NCBI GenBank assembly: GCA_016124235.1
Contig: WGOC01000009.1
Span: 93,755-157,754, forward strand
Direction of reading: 5' to 3'
From: a bacterium
GTDB lineage: Bacteria; Verrucomicrobiota; Verrucomicrobiia; Limisphaerales; RI-55
DNA: 64,000 bases
In this document: one piece after another, positions 7,842-16,733 of the stretch
How positions within the stretch are numbered: the first letter of the stretch is position 1
Layout: each line of letters starts with the position of its first letter
Notes under the pieces: model-generated
What the model was told of the DNA's origin: nothing
The model's input: only the letters and a program-made list of their open reading frames with translations
Databases searched by the model: none
Program-made: the position numbers and the translations under genes

Positions 7842-9404
7842 CTATCGCGCGGCGACCTCCGGCGTCATCCACACCCAATCGCCTTTATCGCGTCGCCAAC
7901 TTCTACCGTTGCGGTTCTGTTTGAAGCCTGGTTTGCCGCCGTCGTCGCTACTGTTTTCACCTACTGAGTAGAGTGCGAAGCCAGAACCTTGCTGCTGGTA
8001 GCGCAACGGCTGACCGTCCATGATGTCGTGCGGAATGGCGTCCATGTATTCCGGTTCCAAATTCTTCAACGCATCCGGGTAGTGGCCGTTCTTGATTTTG
8101 TATCGTTCCAAAGCGCAGGCCACGGCGGCGAGGTTGGCATCCGTCTGGCCGAGCACGAACTTGATCGCGACCCCGGCTACAGCGGGTGCGACCAGTTGCG
8201 CCAGAAACATTTTCCGATGGCCGATGATCTGGTGGAAAACTTGGTCCTGATATGCGGTCACCTTTTCCGGATGATATAGGCGCTGATGGGGATCGATGGT
8301 CGGGAGCATCAGTTCCAGGTTGATCCGCGCGAGCTCCGCCTTGTTAAGAAGATACCAGCCTTTCGGCGCGTAGTCGTAAAGCACGTCGCGTAATTCTACT
8401 TGAGGACCATATCCCTCAATCGATTCGATTTTCCTCGTGTCTTCCACATAATCGACCAGCGCCATGTTGAAAACCCTTTCCCCACGCATGCTCAATTGAT
8501 AACCCTTGAGCAGATCGATCGTTTGCAGCTTGGACTGAAGTTCCGCCAATTGAGCATCCGACCACTTGCCGCCGTTCACTCCCTCCCAGATCGGCTGCAT
8601 GGCGATCTCCAAAATGGCCGTTCGCACGAGTCCGGAAATCAGGATGGCTTCGTTCCTGAGCGACTCCGACAACGCGATCGTTGTCTCCACATCTCGCAAC
8701 GCGGCATCCGCTTCGCCGGCCTGCAACTCTATCAACGCACGCAACGTGAAGAGGCGGCCGAGGGATTTGAGTTTCGAAAGGTGCGGCAACAGCGCCGAAA
8801 AGTTGTCCTCATAATGAACGGGGAACTGCGAATTCGGACGCCGAACCGCGGCCTGGATTTCATCCATCACCGCCTTCGAATCGTCCATCAACGCACGAAT
8901 CAAAGCATTCGGAGAATTCGCATAGATACCGGCACGGCCAACCTTCACGCGAAGACTCGCACCCTCGTCCCAGCCAATTTGCTGGCGTTCGCCAAATCGC
9001 CACGAGGCGGAATCTTCCAAATGGTTGAACCAGTCTGGCAGGCGGAATTCGTCCACCTTTTCGCGCCACACTTCCTTGCCAGTCTTGGGATCGATCGATT
9101 TGTCAAAAATGCCTTTGAACAAGGGCGTCATCGCAAAGTTCTGATCCTCCGGCGGCATGGGTGGAAGCAGCTCTTGGAACGTCAATGGCTCGCCTTGGGC
9201 CTGCAGCTCATTTCGCACTGCTTTCCATGCCCGGGCACCCTGCCAATTTTCATACGCGAAATAGAGCGCGATGAGCGTGATGACCGACGCGATTGCGATA
9301 CCCAATCGACCCAGGAATCGCGGCGACCTGAATCGCATCGCCAAGCGGTGGAATGTCGGGAAACGCTGACTGAATATCGATTGCTGTTTGTGTTCGTTGC
9401 TCAT
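7842..9404 (-). CDS. Membrane-anchored protein of the ECF-sigma operon, pseudopilin-like C-terminus
   Basis: About 520 residues. One transmembrane helix near residues 32-52 (LGIAIASVITLIALYFAY) is followed by a long, mostly helical extracytoplasmic region. The last 110 residues (VACALERYKIKNGHYP, PHDIMDGQPLRY, FALYSVGENSSDDGG) resemble the C-terminal part of type II pseudopilin-like proteins common in Planctomycetes and Verrucomicrobiota. The ATG at 9404 is preferred because it follows GAGGGA and overlaps the upstream stop codon as ATGA; ATG 9410 and TTG 9425 are alternatives. It is the third gene of the sigma-factor operon. Function unknown. Confidence 0.82.
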   Translation of the reverse strand: MSNEHKQQSIFSQRFPTFHRLAMRFRSPRFLGRLGIAIASVITLIALYFAYENWQGARAWKAVRNELQAQGEPLTFQELLPPMPPEDQNFAMTPLFKGIFDKSIDPKTGKEVWREKVDEFRLPDWFNHLEDSASWRFGERQQIGWDEGASLRVKVGRAGIYANSPNALIRALMDDSKAVMDEIQAAVRRPNSQFPVHYEDNFSALLPHLSKLKSLGRLFTLRALIELQAGEADAALRDVETTIALSESLRNEAILISGLVRTAILEIAMQPIWEGVNGGKWSDAQLAELQSKLQTIDLLKGYQLSMRGERVFNMALVDYVEDTRKIESIEGYGPQVELRDVLYDYAPKGWYLLNKAELARINLELMLPTIDPHQRLYHPEKVTAYQDQVFHQIIGHRKMFLAQLVAPAVAGVAIKFVLGQTDANLAAVACALERYKIKNGHYPDALKNLEPEYMDAIPHDIMDGQPLRYQQQGSGFALYSVGENSSDDGGKPGFKQNRNGRSWRRDKGDWVWMTPEVAAR

Positions 9405-10000
9405 GCCCATTCCCTCGTTAAGCAATTGGAGGCGTCCTTGCGCACGCGATCCGCATCGCTTCGCGGACCGGGTGCCGCCTTTGTGTTCGGATCTGAGATG
9501 TCCTTTTGTTCTTCAGCTGGTTCGTTCAGCAGCAAGGCGAGCCGCTCGCGGTAATCGCGGTAACCGGCCAACGCTTCATGGCCCTGCGGCGGGGTGGGTG
9601 ACGACTGAGTGCCAAGTTCGGAATTCGCCGCCACGTTGAGAACGACGATCGCGCACCAGGCGGCACCAAGAACACCCCAGATCGCACGCTGCCGACGCAA
9701 CCACGACCAAAGAGTAGGACAGGCTTCCAGCCTGTCTTTCGCCGAAGCCGGCGACGTTTCAAAATCCCGCAGACCCGCTGACGACGATTCACTGCCTTCA
9801 ATCAATTCTCCGTTTGTTGCGGAGATCGCGGTTTGGTTTTGGACGACCGAACCATTCACCGTGCGTTCGGTGACAGGCTGGAAGCCTGTCCTGCCCTGGT
9901 GCGCGTTCACCTCCCGAGCGATTACGCCGGCTCGGATTGTGTCCAGTTCTTTCGCCTGCTCTTGGTGGCGTTCGAGCAGGATTTCACGTGGCGTTTTCAT
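9401..10000 (-). CDS. Putative anti-sigma-like single-pass membrane protein interrupted by REP-derived segments
   Basis: A 199-residue protein that starts with KTPREILLERHQEQAKELD, a motif I associate with genes directly after ECF sigma factors in this phylum. A single transmembrane helix lies near residues 108-127 and a short periplasmic part follows. Its start overlaps the sigma stop (ATGA, 10000-9997) and its stop overlaps the next start (9404-9401), so translation is probably coupled. Between the N-terminal motif and the helix are about 70 residues that include RTGFQPV and DRLEACPTL, which are translations of the palindromes at 9718 and 9872. A role as sigma regulator is inferred from position and topology; no zinc anti-sigma HxxxCxxC motif is visible. 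Confidence 0.75.
   Translation of the reverse strand: MKTPREILLERHQEQAKELDTIRAGVIAREVNAHQGRTGFQPVTERTVNGSVVQNQTAISATNGELIEGSESSSAGLRDFETSPASAKDRLEACPTLWSWLRRQRAIWGVLGAAWCAIVVLNVAANSELGTQSSPTPPQGHEALAGYRDYRERLALLLNEPAEEQKDISDPNTKAAPGPRSDADRVRKDASNCLTREWA
9718..9736. repeat. REP-like palindrome inside a coding region (copy A)
   Basis: GACAGGCTTCCAGCCTGTC is an 8-base inverted repeat with a 3-base loop. Together with copy B at 9872-9890, which is its exact reverse complement, it forms an inverted pair 135 bases apart. The pair resembles the BIME/REP pairs mobilised by RAYT transposases. It is translated in frame as RLEACP-like residues. Confidence 0.8.
9872..9890. repeat. REP-like palindrome inside a coding region (copy B)
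   Basis: GACAGGCTGGAAGCCTGTC is the reverse complement of copy A. Identity extends a few bases beyond the palindrome on one side (AGGACAG). It is translated as RTGFQPV in the putative anti-sigma-like gene. No RAYT transposase gene is present in this window. Confidence 0.8.
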
Positions 10001-10554
10001 GGGCGAAATTCAGAGGCAAGTTGTTCACGTAATTTGCGACGGGCGTGGTGGAGCCGGGACTTGACCGTCCCCAGCGGCACGCCAGTGATGTCGGCGATTT
10101 CCGCCAAGTCGAAGTCTTCGAGATAGTGCAACAGCACCACCGACCGATGTTCTTCCGGCAGTTGGCCGATCGCCGTGAGAAACAGTTCCTGTTGCTCGGC
10201 GGACACCAGAAGTCGGTCAGGACTTTCCGTCGGATTTGCAAAATCGGTTTCCGCCGCCTCATCAAGCGATTCGGTCGGCCGGCTTTTGCGCCAATGCTGC
10301 TGGCAGAGCTGATGGGCGATGCGAAACAACCATGATCCAAACCGCGCGTCATCCCGCAACGAGCGGCCATGGCGAACGGCCTTGATGAAGGTCTCCTGCA
10401 CGATGTCGAGGCTGGTCTGTTCATGGCGGATCAATTCCTGCACATAGGCGTAAAGCGGCAGTTGAAAGCGGTGGAAGAGGATGTCCCACGCGGCCGGATC
10501 ACCGGCGCGCGCTGCGGCAACCGGCAGTTGTTCGTCTTTCGCCACCAACGGCAT
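9997..10554 (-). CDS. ECF-subfamily RNA polymerase sigma-70 factor
   Basis: A 185-residue protein with the two usual domains. Region 2 covers DILFHRFQLPLYAYVQEL, DIVQETFIKAV and RFGSWLFRIAHQLCQQHWRK. Region 4 covers AIGQLPEEHRSVVLLHYLED and the helix-turn-helix LAEIADITGVPLGTVKSRLHHAR. ECF factors direct RNA polymerase to stress or envelope promoters. It is the first gene of a three-gene operon in which each start overlaps the previous stop by four bases. The 293 bases upstream, before the lipoprotein gene, hold no ORF I believe in; they presumably carry the promoter. Confidence 0.95.
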   Translation of the reverse strand: MPLVAKDEQLPVAAARAGDPAAWDILFHRFQLPLYAYVQELIRHEQTSLDIVQETFIKAVRHGRSLRDDARFGSWLFRIAHQLCQQHWRKSRPTESLDEAAETDFANPTESPDRLLVSAEQQELFLTAIGQLPEEHRSVVLLHYLEDFDLAEIADITGVPLGTVKSRLHHARRKLREQLASEFRP

Positions 10555-10847
10555 TTACACAAGGAAGAATGCAGTCAGCGAGAAAAGGTTCACGGAAAAG
10601 TTCGAGGAAATGGTCGAAGCCAAGCCCAGGAGAGGCGAAACCACGGTGGGCGAGCTCTCCGAGCAAGCCTACGATGTCACGCAACAACCAAACGTGAGCG
10701 ACGACTTACGACCAACAACAACCCGCTCTCCGACGTTTTGATGTGAGGTCACCTCCAAACAACACGACCGCCCCCTGCGCTCTCGAGCTCGCCCCACCTC
10801 GATGCCGTTGATCCCAGCTTGTGCGCAACACGAGTCGAAGCATTGGC

Positions 10848-11456
10848 CTATTCTCCGGATGAATGCCCCTTCGCGTAAGCGATGGCCACAATCACGCCCA
10901 CCACCGTGGCGATCATCAGGGCGTCGCCCGTGACGGCCAACGGCGTGAGCATGGCCTTGCCGAATTTGCCTCCCGAGAAATAGGCCGGCAGAGTCACCGT
11001 GACGAGCTTCCCGCCCTCGGAATAAAGTGTGAGCTGTTTGTCCACGTTATTTTCAATGACCGCCAGCCCGTGCGCAGGCAAATTCTTTTCGGAGCCCGCC
11101 GCAAGTATGGGTATCGGTTTCAAATCGCGGCTGATATCCGGGTTGACAAAATCCGGCTTCTTCTTTTCCGCCATGCGGTCGAGATTTTGGTTCACAAAGA
11201 ATGCCCTCCGCCGGATGCGAGAGCCGCCGTCGATGGCTTCATCATAGACAACGAGTACATCGGAGTGCGCTTCATCAGCAAAGAGTTCCAAGTGCGGCAG
11301 CAACGCGGGTGCGTTGCGTTTGGTGAAAGCAGGTCCGGTCCAAAGACGCGACGTGAAGCTCCAGTCATCCGTGCTGGCGCAACCGCCGGCCGTCGCCAGA
11401 ACGAGCGCGAGACAAACTGTTTGATGCAGCCGGTTCAGTTTGGCTTGCTTCCTCAT
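10848..11456 (-). CDS. Hypothetical lipoprotein
   Basis: A 202-residue protein. A type II signal peptide (VCLALVLATAGGCAS) with a lipobox cysteine near residue 26 predicts a lipid-anchored product. The middle part (LFADEAHSDVLVVYDEAID, IRRRAFFVNQNLDRM) has no motif I recognise. The C-terminus carries a hydrophobic segment (AVTGDALMIATVVGVIVAIA) followed by Lys and Ser. It is preceded on the same strand by the large secreted protein ending at 11522. Family unknown; coding confidence rests on the signal peptide and intact frame. Confidence 0.78.
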   Translation of the reverse strand: MRKQAKLNRLHQTVCLALVLATAGGCASTDDWSFTSRLWTGPAFTKRNAPALLPHLELFADEAHSDVLVVYDEAIDGGSRIRRRAFFVNQNLDRMAEKKKPDFVNPDISRDLKPIPILAAGSEKNLPAHGLAVIENNVDKQLTLYSEGGKLVTVTLPAYFSGGKFGKAMLTPLAVTGDALMIATVVGVIVAIAYAKGHSSGE

Positions 11457-11521
11457 GAGGGTAAAATCCTCCGACCGCCCAGCCCGTCAAGCGGCAATTC
11501 GCCAAAGGCAAATGCGATTGA

Positions 11522-13993
11522 TCACGGCGTAGCCAGCCGCACGCGAAAGAATTGCTGAGCGGCGGCCGCGCGATCGACGAATTGCTCCAGCGTCGGACCG
11601 GTGGCGGAAAACGGGCTTCCGACCAGCGGTGTCCACGTGCCGAAATCGGTCGTGGCTTCAATGTCGTAACTGTGACCGGCCACGGTGTTGACCGTCAGCA
11701 ACGACTGACCTGGTCCGGCGGGATTGATCTCGGCACTGAGCACGGAAGCGGCGTCCCGCGGATCGGTGCCCGCCGCCAGTTCGTCGGCTTCGTTCATGCC
11801 GTCGCCGTCGTCGTCATCGGTAAGGATGTTGGAGAGCACCAGCGTCATCGCGCGCTCCCCCGAATGATCACCACCGTCCGTCCAGCGCAGACGAAAGTGA
11901 CGGACCGGCTTGGTTTCAAAATCGAGCGGCGCGGTCGCAACGAGGCGATTTCCATCGAGCGAAAAATCCGCGTTGTCGGTGTCACCATCGCCGGCAACGA
12001 GTTCGTAGTCGCAGGCCACGCCCGATAAAATCCCGCCGCCGGAAATTCGCGCCACTTCAACATCGGCATTCGTCGTTTCCGGAATCGAAGTGATGCTCAG
12101 TGCCACTTCACGTGGCCGTTCCTCGGCGAGCAGGCTGAGAGTGTTGCGGCTGTCCACCAGATTAATCGTTCCGCGTCGGGCTGCCGCCGCCGCAACTAGG
12201 TTGGTGTAAAACGCGTGACGTTGTTCGCGCACTTCGGCAGCGAGTTTCGGCGTTAGCGACGACAAGTCCCACGGGCGATCAGTCCAATGCAGCTTGGTCC
12301 GATTGGTCGCGTGATAAACCCAGGTCCAGGCGGATTGATCGGCGAAAATGTCGTTGTCGTGCAACTTCACACCCACAAACCAGGGTGCGTTTCCGCCGGT
12401 ACTGGTGTGCGCCGCTGCGAACGCCTGATCGAGATTCGTCACGCTCGTCATTCCTTCGTACGTTTCGATCAATCGCCAGTCGAAATGTTCCGGCCGCAAC
12501 GGCAAATTGTCGCGTTCGTCGCCCAGGTTCACCGCGACAGATCGATGTTCAACCAGCATGCCGGCACCGGCGTTGCGAAAATAGGAATGCACCAGCGAGG
12601 CAACGCTGACGTCCGCGTTCGCCCCGACGATGATGGGCGCGTGACCGGCGAGCGCGGTGAGCTTTTCAAAACCGCCGACGCTGGAAGTTGGAACGCCGTT
12701 CGTGAGATCCAGCCCGTGCGATTCGTAATCCGCGATCGTATCGGCCGTTGAATTCGTCCAGGCAAACTCGTTCGCGTACGGCTTTGGCGCGCGCACGTGA
12801 TAGCCCAGGTTGACCCACGCCGAACTTTGCAACCGGCCGAGAACGTCCGGTGCATTCGTCTCGAGAATGTCTTCCTGCCAAGTCGTGAGGAACACCTCCA
12901 CGGGCACACGCAACGCTTCGTGAACGTCGAGTAATTGTCGCAACTCGGAGGCGCTGTCGTCCGGATAAAAGAAATCCTGCCAGTTTAACGAAAAGCCCAG
13001 ATTGTCGTCGGGCCGGAGATAAAGACTCGATTCGCCATTGAACGGAGCATTGGTCCAGGTCTGGTAGATCCTTTCAAAATTCGCGACGACGAACCGACCG
13101 GTGTCGCGCCAACGGCGAATCGTTTCCAGTTGCGCACGGATGATGTTTCGCCCTTGGTCGGTCAGCATGTCGCGGTGGTTGAACACCATGCCACACGTCC
13201 AAAGATGATTGCCGGCATCGATCGTTCCGTCCTCAAGTTCGGTGAGCAATGCGTCCGTTTCCGCGAGGTCCTGTTCCCAGGTCGCGATCGCGGCGATTGA
13301 ACCGCCCGGATCATCGACAAAGAAATTGTTCGTTCCCGCCGGTCGCCAAAGGCCGGCCGCGTGCGGGTCGTCGACATGGCTCGGTGATGCCGCTCCCATT
13401 AACAAATGCGGCCGCCAGGAATTCGTAAACACGACCGCGTTCAAGCCATCCACCTCCGCGACGAACTTCGGCCAGTTTTGATAGCTCGTTGCATCGGGAC
13501 TGTACACGTGCCCACCGACCACGCCGGAGGGCGTCGCATCGCAGCCCACGTCAATCAGCCACGCGACATCGGCGTAATTGTAAGCCCCGCTTTCGTGTGA
13601 ATGTGGGTCAAGTTCCACTCCCCGATCCTCCTGTAAAAACTTGACGGTGTTCTTGCCGTTGGAAAGCAACGCCAGATCAAAGTCGACGCCCGTGGGAGTT
13701 TCGAAACGGCGCACACCTTCGAGGAAGTTCCAGTCACTTTGAAAATCCCAATCAAGGCTCCGCGCGCGGCATTCTTCAGCGAACCAGAGGATTGCCTGTC
13801 GCCAGGAATCGTATGTCAATTTGTCGACCGTGGTGAAGTTAGGCGTGTTTGCAGCGACCGGTCCGCCCGGCTCCTCACTGTGCACCGCGATCGCAAACCG
13901 CACGACCGGCGGGGCCGCCTGAATCGTCCACGGTTGAAAAACGATCGTGCTCAACAGAGCACCGGCAATTGCGACGACGACTGATTTCATCAT
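11522..13993 (-). CDS. Large secreted protein with possible polysaccharide-deacetylase-like fold and FFRVRL C-terminal module
   Basis: An 823-residue protein. A signal peptide (VVVAIAGALLSTIVFQPWTIQAA) is followed by a long region with AIAVHSEEPG, VELDPHSHESGAYNYADVAW and DAGNHLWTCGMVFNHRDMLT. The His/Asp-rich strands, VHSEE and DPHSHES, recall NodB-like deacetylases, but I cannot place all metal ligands. Near residue 715 lies a Ca-binding thrombospondin-type-3 repeat (DDDDGDGMNEADELAAGTDP). The last 80 residues (YDIEATTDFGTWTPL to QQFFRVRLATP) form the C-terminal module also seen in three other secreted proteins here. It probably acts at or outside the outer membrane; substrate unknown. Confidence 0.75.
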   Translation of the reverse strand: MMKSVVVAIAGALLSTIVFQPWTIQAAPPVVRFAIAVHSEEPGGPVAANTPNFTTVDKLTYDSWRQAILWFAEECRARSLDWDFQSDWNFLEGVRRFETPTGVDFDLALLSNGKNTVKFLQEDRGVELDPHSHESGAYNYADVAWLIDVGCDATPSGVVGGHVYSPDATSYQNWPKFVAEVDGLNAVVFTNSWRPHLLMGAASPSHVDDPHAAGLWRPAGTNNFFVDDPGGSIAAIATWEQDLAETDALLTELEDGTIDAGNHLWTCGMVFNHRDMLTDQGRNIIRAQLETIRRWRDTGRFVVANFERIYQTWTNAPFNGESSLYLRPDDNLGFSLNWQDFFYPDDSASELRQLLDVHEALRVPVEVFLTTWQEDILETNAPDVLGRLQSSAWVNLGYHVRAPKPYANEFAWTNSTADTIADYESHGLDLTNGVPTSSVGGFEKLTALAGHAPIIVGANADVSVASLVHSYFRNAGAGMLVEHRSVAVNLGDERDNLPLRPEHFDWRLIETYEGMTSVTNLDQAFAAAHTSTGGNAPWFVGVKLHDNDIFADQSAWTWVYHATNRTKLHWTDRPWDLSSLTPKLAAEVREQRHAFYTNLVAAAAARRGTINLVDSRNTLSLLAEERPREVALSITSIPETTNADVEVARISGGGILSGVACDYELVAGDGDTDNADFSLDGNRLVATAPLDFETKPVRHFRLRWTDGGDHSGERAMTLVLSNILTDDDDGDGMNEADELAAGTDPRDAASVLSAEINPAGPGQSLLTVNTVAGHSYDIEATTDFGTWTPLVGSPFSATGPTLEQFVDRAAAAQQFFRVRLATP

Positions 13994-14201
13994 TTTGGAA
14001 TCCTCGATCGGTCCGTTGAAACGACGAACTGAGCAGCGCCGATCGGAAAGACATTCGGCACGATGTGGTCGAAACTTGAGTGTCGATTGCCAATCATTTC
14101 ACGCTCGTGAAGGATGCGCGACCTGATTGCGTCAGATTTGGCATCGCTGCGCGGCGATTCCTGAACTTGTGTCGCGGAGCAATTCCCTTTCGTATATCGC
14201 C

Positions 14202-16340
14202 ATGTCATTCGCTTGTTATCGCCTGGCTCCGGCCGCGTGCTTCCTGATCGCGGCTGTTGGTTGCGTTTCCATGAAGCCCGAATCCCAACTCGTTTATCCT
14301 GAAACCCGCAAGGTGGATCAAATCGACGATTATCACGGCACGAAAGTCGCCGATCCGTATCGCTGGCTCGAAGACGACCATTCACCCGAAACGAAGGCGT
14401 GGGTGGAAGCGGAGAACAAAGTGACCTTTGGCTACCTCGAGCAAATTCCCGAACGCAAGAAGATCGAACGCCGGCTCACCAAACTTTGGAACTACGAACG
14501 CTGGGGATTGCCTGAGAAGAAAGGCGATTTGTATTTCGTCACGCGAAACGACGGATTGCAAAATCAAAGCCCACTCTACGTTCTCAATTCACTTGATGCG
14601 AAACCACGGCTGCTGCTCGACCCCAACAAATTGTCCACGGACGGCACGGTGGCTTTGAAGGGCGTACAGCCGACCGACGACGGCAAATGGATCGCCTATG
14701 AGACTTCCGCAGCCGGCTCGGACTGGGAGGAAATTCGCATACGCGAAACTCTTTCCAGCGACGAATTGCCCGAGGCGATCAAATGGGTGAAGTTTTCCTC
14801 GGTGTCGTGGACCAAGGACGGCAAAGGGTTTTTCTACAGCCGCTACGATGAACCGACCGAGGCGGAAAAACTCAGCAAGGCGAATTATTTTCACAAGCTG
14901 TACTACCACCACGTGTGGACGCCGCAGTCCGAGGACAAGCTCATTTATAGTCGGCCCGACCAGAAGGACTGGTTGTTCGATGGCGAAGTCACGGATGACG
15001 GGCGTTATCTGATCATCACCGTTTCACAGGGCACATCACCCAAGAAACGAATTCTCTACAAGGATCTCAGCCAGCCCGATTCGAAGGTGGTCGAGTTGCT
15101 CATGGACTTTGACGCCGCCTACGATTTTGTCGGCAATCAAGGAACGGTTTTTTACTTCCGCACGGATCTCAAGGCTCCGCGATATCGTTTGATCGCGATC
15201 GATACGCAGGATGCCGAGCGGGCGCACTGGAAGGAACTCATTCCCGAATCCGACGCGACGTTGACGAGCGTGAGCTATCTGGGTGGTCGGTTCATCGCCA
15301 GCTATTTACGTGATGCCCACAGCCAGGTGCAGGTCTTCACGGATGAAGGACTGCCGGATAGGGAACTCGAGCTGCCGGGCATCGGCACGGTGAGCGGTTT
15401 TGGCGGCAAGCCGGGCGACACTGAAACGTTTTACGCCTTCAGCAGCTACACGACGCCGACGACCATTTACCGGCTCGATTTGAACACTTATGAAAGCAGC
15501 GTGTGGCGCAAACCGAAGACGGCCTTCCACTCGGACAACTACGTCACCGAACAGGTGTTTTACACGAGCAAGGACGGCACAAAAGTCCCGATGTTCGTAA
15601 CCTATCGGAAAGGTATGGTGCGCGACGGGACGAATCCGACGCTGCTTTACGGCTACGGCGGATTCAACATCAGCCTCACGCCCGGCTATTCACCGGCCAT
15701 CGCCGGCTGGCTGGACATGGGCGGAGTCTATTGCGTGGCCAATCTGCGCGGCGGTGGCGAATACGGCCAGGAATGGCATGAGGCCGGCACCAAATTGAAG
15801 AAGCAAAACGTCTTCGACGACTTCATCGCAGCCGCCGAATATTTGATCGCCGAGAAATACACGTCGACTCCCAAGCTGGCGATTTATGGCGGGTCGAACG
15901 GCGGTTTGCTGATCGGTGCATGCGAGAACCAGCGGCCGGACTTGTTTGGCGCGTGCATTCCGGCCGTCGGTGTGATGGACATGCTGCGGTTTCACAAGTT
16001 CACGATCGGCTGGGCGTGGACCAGCGATTACGGCAGCTCCGACGATCCGGAGGAATTCAAGGCACTCTACGCCTACTCGCCTTATCACAATCTCACACCG
16101 GGAACGTGCTATCCGCCGACGCTCATCACGACCGCCGACCACGACGACCGCGTGGTGCCGGCGCACAGTTTCAAATACGCCGCGCGTCTGCAGGAAGTTC
16201 AGTCATGCAAAAATCCCGTGTTGATCCGAATCGAAACGCGGGCCGGTCACGGCGCTGGCAAACCGACCTCAAAACAAATCGAGGAACGCGCCGACATGTG
16301 GGCTTTTCTGGTCAAGAACCTTAGAATGAAGATCAATTGA
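14202..16340 (+). CDS. Prolyl oligopeptidase family serine peptidase (S9A), lipoprotein
   Basis: About 712 residues from the ATG at 14202, which gives a lipoprotein signal (YRLAPAACFLIAAVGC) with Cys at residue 21; an upstream in-frame start would hide it. The N-terminal seven-bladed propeller starts at YPETRKVDQIDDYHGTKVAD and PYRWLEDD, typical of S9A. The C-terminal alpha/beta hydrolase domain carries the nucleophile in GGSNGG (Ser565), the acid in DHDDRVVP and the base in AGHGAGK. S9A enzymes cut short peptides after proline. The lipid anchor suggests periplasmic peptide processing. It is divergent from the large secreted protein gene. Confidence 0.95.
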   Translation: MSFACYRLAPAACFLIAAVGCVSMKPESQLVYPETRKVDQIDDYHGTKVADPYRWLEDDHSPETKAWVEAENKVTFGYLEQIPERKKIERRLTKLWNYERWGLPEKKGDLYFVTRNDGLQNQSPLYVLNSLDAKPRLLLDPNKLSTDGTVALKGVQPTDDGKWIAYETSAAGSDWEEIRIRETLSSDELPEAIKWVKFSSVSWTKDGKGFFYSRYDEPTEAEKLSKANYFHKLYYHHVWTPQSEDKLIYSRPDQKDWLFDGEVTDDGRYLIITVSQGTSPKKRILYKDLSQPDSKVVELLMDFDAAYDFVGNQGTVFYFRTDLKAPRYRLIAIDTQDAERAHWKELIPESDATLTSVSYLGGRFIASYLRDAHSQVQVFTDEGLPDRELELPGIGTVSGFGGKPGDTETFYAFSSYTTPTTIYRLDLNTYESSVWRKPKTAFHSDNYVTEQVFYTSKDGTKVPMFVTYRKGMVRDGTNPTLLYGYGGFNISLTPGYSPAIAGWLDMGGVYCVANLRGGGEYGQEWHEAGTKLKKQNVFDDFIAAAEYLIAEKYTSTPKLAIYGGSNGGLLIGACENQRPDLFGACIPAVGVMDMLRFHKFTIGWAWTSDYGSSDDPEEFKALYAYSPYHNLTPGTCYPPTLITTADHDDRVVPAHSFKYAARLQEVQSCKNPVLIRIETRAGHGAGKPTSKQIEERADMWAFLVKNLRMKIN

Positions 16341-16445
16341 TCGAAAGCCATCGCCACAAATCCGGTCGCTGGCTGGTCCGGAAAAATCCGTTGACAGCCG
16401 AATACCTTGTTATCATCTTATCCGCATTCGTTGATTTGAACGAAT

Positions 16446-16573
16446 GACTCATCGAGAGTGGTCGAGGGTTCTGGCCCGAAGACACCACGGCAACCGGTTG
16501 ATCCGAAGCGTCGGACAACGTCCAGGTGCCAATTCCAGCTCGGTTCGCCAAGCGTGCCGAGAAAAGATGAGAA
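16446..16573 (+). ncRNA. SAM-I (S-box) riboswitch aptamer
   Basis: The S-box core is readable. P1 is CTCATC (16448-16453) pairing with GATGAG (16566-16571). Inside it are AGAGTGGTCGAGGG, GGCCC and CACGGCAACC, then GGTGCCAATTCC, and P4 with CTCGG/CCGAG arms. These match the conserved blocks of SAM-I, including the kink-turn and the CGGCAACC core. SAM-I aptamers bind S-adenosylmethionine and switch off methionine and cysteine genes. The element lies just upstream of a thrC-like/thiS-like/NIL operon. A TTGACA at 16391 lies upstream but has no well-placed -10 box. Confidence 0.93.
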
Positions 16574-16592
16574 GAGCGCTACGGCTTTGTCG

Positions 16593-16628
16593 AACCCTCT
16601 TCTCGCGATGAGAAGAGGGTTTTGTTTT
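16593..16628 (+). terminator. Rho-independent terminator of the SAM riboswitch expression platform
   Basis: AACCCTCTTCTC (16593-16604) pairs perfectly with GAGAAGAGGGTT (16610-16621) around a 5-base loop, followed by TTGTTTT. GATGAGAAGAG occurs twice, at 16566-16576 (overlapping the 3' side of P1) and at 16607-16617 (the 3' arm of this hairpin). The first copy can therefore pair with CTCTTCTC as an antiterminator when SAM is absent. SAM-stabilised P1 would free the terminator. Confidence 0.92.
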
Positions 16629-16639
16629 GCCCTCGGCAT

Positions 16640-16718
16640 TCGTCCTCGTCCTCGTCCTCTTGCTCGGCCTCGCGCGGGCATCCGAAGGACGGCGAGGAGA
16701 ACGAGCGCGATTGCGAGC
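16640..16718. repeat. Hexamer-rich imperfect inverted repeat (second copy)
   Basis: A CGTCCTCGTCCTCGTCCTC arm (about 16640-16671) faces a GGCGAGGAGAACGAGCGCGA arm (about 16690-16718). This is the same hexamer style as 2653-2782. It sits between the riboswitch terminator and the start codon of the PLP enzyme, so it becomes part of the leader RNA. It could influence translation, or may only be a dispersed repeat. Confidence 0.5.
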
Positions 16719-16733
16719 AACACAGTTGAAATT

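Noticed and set aside
16391..16416. Promoter for the riboswitch (TTGACA ... TATCAT)
   Set aside because: TTGACA is perfect but the spacing to TATCAT is 14 bases, too short for a standard sigma-70 promoter, and no better -10 box fits. The true start is left open.
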